Positions 16,266 to 19,100 of a stretch of DNA of 19,100 nucleotides are shown here, one piece after another. Location: the NCBI GenBank assembly GCA_007125835.1, contig SLCJ01000335.1, positions 1 through 19,100 on the forward strand, written 5' to 3'. The DNA comes from Verrucomicrobiales bacterium (GTDB taxonomy: Bacteria; Verrucomicrobiota; Verrucomicrobiia; Verrucomicrobiales; SLCJ01). The notes beneath the pieces are model-generated. The model had not been told where the DNA came from and made no database searches. It saw nothing but the letters and a program-made list of their open reading frames with translations. Numbering within the stretch: the first letter of the stretch is position 1; the number at the start of each line of letters is the position of its first letter. Both the position numbers and the translations under genes were made by a program.

Positions 16266-17426
16266 TTAAGGCTTCCTACCAGGGCGGTCGCCCTTTTTCA
16301 TGGGGATTCGCACCTCTACACAGGTGCCTTTGCCGGGCTTCGATTCAATGCGGAAGGTGCCCCCGATCATCTGAACGCGTTCCCGCATGCCTAGCACCCC
16401 GAGGCACCTACTTCTCGAGGTTGTGGAGCCTTTCGGCACTCCAGCCGAGGTGCCATCATCCGAAATTCGCATCATGATTTGCCGATCATCCTTGATGATC
16501 ACCAGATCCACGGCACTGGCCCTGGCATGCCGGGCCACATTGACCAGGGCCTCCTGCGCGACTCGGAAGAGCACGGTGCGCAGCCGGGTATCCAGGTGCT
16601 CGGTGCCAGTATAGGCCTCAATGTGAACGCGGATGCCAAACCGCTCTGTAAATGGCTTGACATAGGAATGCAAGGCAGCAAGCAGCCCAAGTTCGTCGAG
16701 GGCTGGCGGACGAAGTTCGCGCACGAAACGATGCACGATATCGGTCGATCGTGCCACCAACCGCTGGGCCCCGGCGATCTTCCGGTCGAGATTTTTGGAG
16801 TGTCGCGCCGCATCAATTTTCAACGCCGCCAGACGGAGGTTTATGCCCGTAAGCGCCTGGGCCACCACATCATGTAATTCCCGGCTGATGCGCTTGCGCT
16901 CCTCCTCCTGGGCGGACAGCATCTGACGCGACAGGTCGCGCAACTCAAGTTTCAACACTTCCGCCAGGGCTAGGGATTCCGCACAATGGCGTTCGCTAGC
17001 CTTCAGGGCCTTCTCGGCACTCTTGCACTTGGCATTCTCCATGCCGAGCTTTGCTTTGGAGGCCGCCAGCGCAACATTGCGCCGACTCATGGCGACTATG
17101 GCTCTGGCCATTCGGGCTTCGCCCGGCGTCGGCGATGCCCCAGCAATCATTGCGGCGAAAAAGTCCCCGCCTTGCCGAACCAGCCCATCCCTGCCTGGGC
17201 CCGGGGAGACAGCTGCAAGCTCATTCAACATGACCTCTTCGTGCTCCTTGGCGAGAGCCAGAACCCGTGAAATTGTGAGCAAACGACGCCCTGGCCCAAA
17301 AAGTTCTCTTGCTATGTCCGCCCCACTTGGCGAGCCGCCGCGAAGACGTGCCCGCAAAGCTTCGGTATATCGCGGAAGCTGGGTTGAAAAACCGTGGGAA
17401 GGGCTCATTTTATTCCGGGGAGCCAC
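16266..17426 (-). CDS. Cytoplasmic sensor histidine kinase (HisKA_3 + HATPase)
   Basis: The product is 386 residues with no membrane segment or signal peptide. The dimerisation/phosphotransfer domain of the NarX/DegS type contains the H-box EEERKRISRELHDVVAQAL with H185. The ATPase domain has the N-box RVAQEALVNVARHARAS (N296), the G1 region ISDDGTSAG and the G2 region VLGMRERV. A helical region at about 120-175 precedes the H-box. Residues about 15-100 (PRYTEALRARLRGG, then ARELFG, then LALAKEHEEVM) look like the RsbU N-terminal domain, a partner-binding module of general stress regulators; this is a weak pattern judgement. GTG at 17426 is favoured because GGGGAG lies 8 bases upstream; the ATG at 17408 would remove six residues. 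It donates phosphate to the regulator encoded next to it. Confidence 0.9.
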   Translation of the reverse strand: MAPRNKMSPSHGFSTQLPRYTEALRARLRGGSPSGADIARELFGPGRRLLTISRVLALAKEHEEVMLNELAAVSPGPGRDGLVRQGGDFFAAMIAGASPTPGEARMARAIVAMSRRNVALAASKAKLGMENAKCKSAEKALKASERHCAESLALAEVLKLELRDLSRQMLSAQEEERKRISRELHDVVAQALTGINLRLAALKIDAARHSKNLDRKIAGAQRLVARSTDIVHRFVRELRPPALDELGLLAALHSYVKPFTERFGIRVHIEAYTGTEHLDTRLRTVLFRVAQEALVNVARHARASAVDLVIIKDDRQIMMRISDDGTSAGVPKGSTTSRSRCLGVLGMRERVQMIGGTFRIESKPGKGTCVEVRIPMKKGDRPGRKP

Positions 17427-17440
17427 TAGCGCGGCTCCCC
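17417..17440 (-). promoter_or_regulatory. Perfect 8-bp hairpin over the kinase start codon and ribosome site
   Basis: In gene sense GGGGAGCC, then GCGCTAGT, then GGCTCCCC. The first arm contains the only good Shine-Dalgarno and the GTG start codon straddles the end of the loop and the second arm. A stable GC-rich stem here would mask the ribosome site, suggesting translational control, or favour the downstream ATG at 17408. Confidence 0.55.
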
Positions 17441-17512
17441 GTTCATCTTAGTGCCTCGGTGTTCCGGTGACAAGTGGATTCCGGCAGCAGCCGGGAAAAC
17501 CTGCCAAGAATG

Positions 17513-17534
17513 GACCCGGGCTAGTCGGCGGGTC
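17513..17534 (-). repeat. Inverted repeat after the DUF5670-like gene (possible weak terminator)
   Basis: GACCCG (17513-17518) and CGGGTC (17529-17534) are perfect complements around a 10-base loop and overlap the stop codon of the 50-residue gene. No T-run follows in gene sense, so it is at best an attenuator or a Rho-type site between this gene pair and the kinase operon. Confidence 0.3.
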
Positions 17535-17685
17535 ATGATCCCGGGTGACGCCCCGAAATGACCCGCAAAAGCACCATGACGATTGCTATCACAAGGAGGA
17601 TGTGAATGTAGGATCCAAATGTGGTGCCGGTGACAAGTCCAAGCAACCAAAGAATCAGCATTATTACTGCAATTGTGTATAACAT
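17533..17685 (-). CDS. DUF5670 / lmo0937-like small membrane protein
   Basis: The product is only 50 residues and consists of two membrane helices joined by a short turn: MLYTIAVIMLILWLLGLV, then TGTTFGSYIHILLVIAIVMV, and a short basic end, LLRVISGRHPGS. The LWLLG followed by a glycine turn and an H-I-LLV-A-I helix is typical of lmo0937/DUF5670 proteins. These are widespread, have no established function, and are frequently found near stress genes. No Shine-Dalgarno is apparent. The gene starts 13 bases after the entericidin-like stop and is probably co-transcribed with it. Confidence 0.8.
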   Translation of the reverse strand: MLYTIAVIMLILWLLGLVTGTTFGSYIHILLVIAIVMVLLRVISGRHPGS

Positions 17686-17698
17686 ATGTTTTAGTTGG

Positions 17699-17842
17699 TT
17701 ATTGTGTTGCACGTTCTATGTTTTGGCCGGTTTTCCTTACGTCTTCGCCTACCCCGCGCATAGTGTTGCAGCTCGTGATGGCTAATGCGAGGATAGATCC
17801 CAGCAAGATCAGCAGGAATTTTGTGGTTTGTTTCCGTTTCAT
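17699..17842 (-). CDS. Entericidin-like small lipoprotein
   Basis: The product is 47 residues from the ATG at 17842. A basic start (MKRKQTTK), a hydrophobic core and the lipobox AITSC give a lipoprotein signal with the lipidated cysteine at position 25. The mature peptide, CNTMRGVGEDVRKTGQNIER, is the entericidin A/B signature: CNT-x-x-G-x-G-x-D followed by an amphipathic helix. E. coli EcnB is a stationary-phase and osmotically regulated bacteriolytic lipoprotein with EcnA as antidote; outside enterobacteria the role is unproven. An in-frame upstream start would add 27 residues but would displace the lipoprotein signal. The promoter region carries the GGG/CCC box and the 13-base shared element. 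Confidence 0.85.
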   Translation of the reverse strand: MKRKQTTKFLLILLGSILALAITSCNTMRGVGEDVRKTGQNIERATQ

Positions 17843-17896
17843 AATTTTGAATTCATCTCGTGTGTTCCGGTGGCACTCGCGGAGACCTTCCCGACA

Positions 17897-17909
17897 CGGA
17901 ACCTCCGGC
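17897..17909 (-). promoter_or_regulatory. Shared 13-base element upstream of the entericidin gene
   Basis: Gene-sense GCCGGAGGTTCCG is identical to 15477-15489. It falls downstream of the inferred -10 hexamer (17939-17944), so it would lie in the transcribed leader, about 55 bases upstream of the start codon. Several further TTCCGG/CCGGAA words cluster in this leader and in the segment before the kinase gene. Confidence 0.4.
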
Positions 17910-17938
17910 ATTCCGGAATCCACTTTGCCACCTAGATC

Positions 17939-17984
17939 ACTTTAACGATTTCACTCCCAATTTGCCATGGGGTGTAACCCTACC
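17939..17984 (-). promoter_or_regulatory. Entericidin promoter region: GGG/CCC box, site 3, and TAAAGT
   Basis: The box TGGGGTGTAACCCTA (17968-17982, plus strand) lies in the 21-base exact repeat 17964-17984. In gene sense the hexamer TAAAGT (17944-17939) follows after exactly 23 bases, as at the ElaB-like gene. If TAAAGT is the -10 element, transcription begins near 17932 and the box is centred near -43. TAAAGT matches the -10 consensus at only four of six positions and no convincing -35 is seen, which fits an activator-dependent promoter. Confidence 0.55.
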
Positions 17985-18292
17985 GTAATTAGCCCAGGTC
18001 TCATTGGCAAATCATCAAATCATCGTCATCAATTCATTGCCCAATTCAGTTCATTGCCTGCCAACTTTTATTTGCCAATTTTTATTTGAAGTCATCCCAA
18101 GGAATTCCGCCTCAGAATCCTCTCTAAATCGCCCCCTCGGGCCCGACAGGGAAATTCCGCCGAACCATGGACAGCCGCAAACCTCTGAGTTGAAACGACT
18201 GTGCGCCTCAACATTTCCCGATCATACTGGCACCTAAATCCCAGGTTTTCAGCCACATCCATGACGCCGATGCAGTTTCAGCACCTTAAAGC
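17985..18292. other. Gene-free stretch between entericidin promoter and transposase
   Basis: No convincing gene. The left part is AT-rich and contains a 14-base tandem duplication with one mismatch (GCCAACTTTTATTT then GCCAATTTTTATTT, 18060-18087). A 10-base palindrome TCGGGCCCGA lies at 18137-18146 inside a longer imperfect inverted repeat and could be a REP-like remnant near the RAYT gene; the evidence is slight. Confidence 0.4.
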
Positions 18293-18315
18293 AAAAAAAC
18301 CGCCCCCTTCCGGGC
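18293..18315 (-). terminator. Candidate intrinsic terminator after the transposase gene
   Basis: In gene sense a short GCCC-loop-GGGC stem (18315-18302) is followed by two G and seven consecutive T (18299-18293). It lies about 80 bases beyond the transposase stop. The stem is short, but the T-run is the best on this strand. Confidence 0.4.
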
Positions 18316-18396
18316 ACTTGGAATGGTCAGGAACCCCGTCCCTCCGCTGATGTTCTCCGAAGCGGTAGCAACTCCAAAAGCACTGACCCGGTGATA

Positions 18397-19100
18397 CTAC
18401 GCCCCAGCGCTCCTCCGCTTCCCCGCCCCCCAAAACCACTGCTGGCCCGCTGCCCGGGCCGCCGCCGCAAGGCTTACAGGACTCCCGGCCACTCGCCAGT
18501 AGAGCCGTCCATACCCGCTCATCATACGCTCCCATTCCTCCAGCTCCACACGCATCCCTTCCAGCACAGGCAAAGCTTCGGCACCCAACGCCCCCTTCTT
18601 GTCCCCTCGCACACAGCGCCCCGACGCTTCAACCAATTTCAAATAATCCTCCTCCCCCATCTTCCACGCCAGATTCTCTCCCTGCCGCACCTCCCGCTTG
18701 CCCTCCACCATCTCCTCCACGCGACACACCCCACCCAACCTCACCTTCTCTATCGAGGTCAGCCACTCATCCCGAATGCTCGCCTCTCGCGCCGCCTCCA
18801 ACTCCTCCTTCTGCTTCTCATTGGGGCGACGCGGCGCTTTGACCAGCTTCTCCCTCCCCACACGCGCACACACCCGATCCTGCACGCTGGTGAAATCACT
18901 CTCCGCCAAGCCATCCGCAATCCCGGCTCGGACTGGATTCAGGTCCACGTAAACCATGCACGCCAACAAGGCCTCTGCATCCTCAATGCGCTGACACCGA
19001 AACCGCCCCTCCCAGAACCGTCCCTTGCAGTCGTCTTCTTTGTTCGCGCGACGCGCAATCTTCTCATTCAAACAACGCATCAACCAGCTCACACTGGCCA
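18397..19100 (-). CDS. REP-associated tyrosine transposase (RAYT), N-terminus beyond window
   Basis: The frame is open to the right edge, so the first part of the gene is missing; 234 codons remain. The segments KGRFWEGRFRCQRI and MVYVDLNPVRAGIA are the conserved tail of Y1/IS200-like RAYT proteins, and the tyrosine of VYVDLNPV (codon 18949-18951) is the probable DNA-cleaving residue. The N-terminal HUH metal motif lies outside the window. A long charged C-terminal extension (about 150 residues with SIRDEWLTSIEKVRLGGVCR) is typical of verrucomicrobial members. Such proteins mobilise or maintain REP palindromes rather than complete insertion sequences; no terminal repeats are visible. Stop is TAG at 18397. 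Confidence 0.85.
   Translation of the reverse strand, partial: ASVSWLMRCLNEKIARRANKEDDCKGRFWEGRFRCQRIEDAEALLACMVYVDLNPVRAGIADGLAESDFTSVQDRVCARVGREKLVKAPRRPNEKQKEELEAAREASIRDEWLTSIEKVRLGGVCRVEEMVEGKREVRQGENLAWKMGEEDYLKLVEASGRCVRGDKKGALGAEALPVLEGMRVELEEWERMMSGYGRLYWRVAGSPVSLAAAARAAGQQWFWGAGKRRSAGA

Noticed and set aside
18060..18087. Two near-identical 14-base units considered as the start of a CRISPR or satellite array
   Set aside because: Only two copies without spacers; a simple tandem duplication in AT-rich DNA.
18004..18237. 77-residue plus-strand frame
   Set aside because: Atypical composition, no start signal, no domain, and it crosses the tandem repeat and AT-rich spacer.
18344..18365. 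CCGCT/AGCGG hairpin downstream of the transposase gene as a REP element
   Set aside because: A 5-bp stem with a 12-base loop and no second copy seen; not enough to call a REP sequence.

Overview
The window looks like a chromosomal segment of a moderately GC-rich Gram-negative bacterium, most likely of the phylum Verrucomicrobiota. The basis is a giant secreted protein combining lamin-tail, LamG-like and CotH domains, a REP-associated (RAYT) transposase, and weak or absent Shine-Dalgarno sequences. The phylum is inferred from gene content; there is no rRNA or other marker gene. I saw no tRNA, rRNA or CRISPR array.

Layout. (1) Positions 1-4058, minus strand: one uninterrupted reading frame for a secreted multidomain CotH-type protein whose C-terminus lies beyond the left edge. 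(2) Positions 4059-4797: about 740 bases without a convincing gene, holding a perfect hairpin, a sigma-70-like promoter and a GGG/CCC palindrome. (3) Positions 4798-6743, plus strand: an ElaB/YqjD (DUF883)-like membrane-anchored protein, a second small membrane protein four bases downstream, then a YihY/BrkB-family inner-membrane protein. (4) Positions 6875-15382, minus strand: a full-length 2835-residue cyclic beta-1,2-glucan synthase homologue (NdvB/ChvB/Cgs type), convergent with the YihY gene. (5) Positions 15583-17426, minus strand: a cytoplasmic histidine kinase followed five bases later by a NarL/FixJ response regulator. (6) Positions 17533-17842, minus strand: an entericidin-like lipoprotein and a 50-residue DUF5670/lmo0937-like membrane protein. 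(7) Positions 18397-19100: the C-terminal part of a RAYT transposase, cut by the right edge.

Regions 3 to 6 read as an envelope and osmotic-stress cluster: periplasmic glucan synthesis, small envelope proteins and a two-component system. The most interesting signal is a shared palindrome, TGGGGT-N3-ACCC(C/T)A. It lies upstream of the ElaB-like gene (4700-4714), the glucan synthase (15526-15540) and the entericidin gene (17968-17982). In two cases it lies exactly 23 bases upstream of the hexamer TAAAGT, which places its centre near -43 of an inferred start site. The last two copies sit in a 21-base perfect repeat and share a second 13-base element downstream. I infer a small local regulon, possibly controlled by the response regulator encoded between the two repeats.
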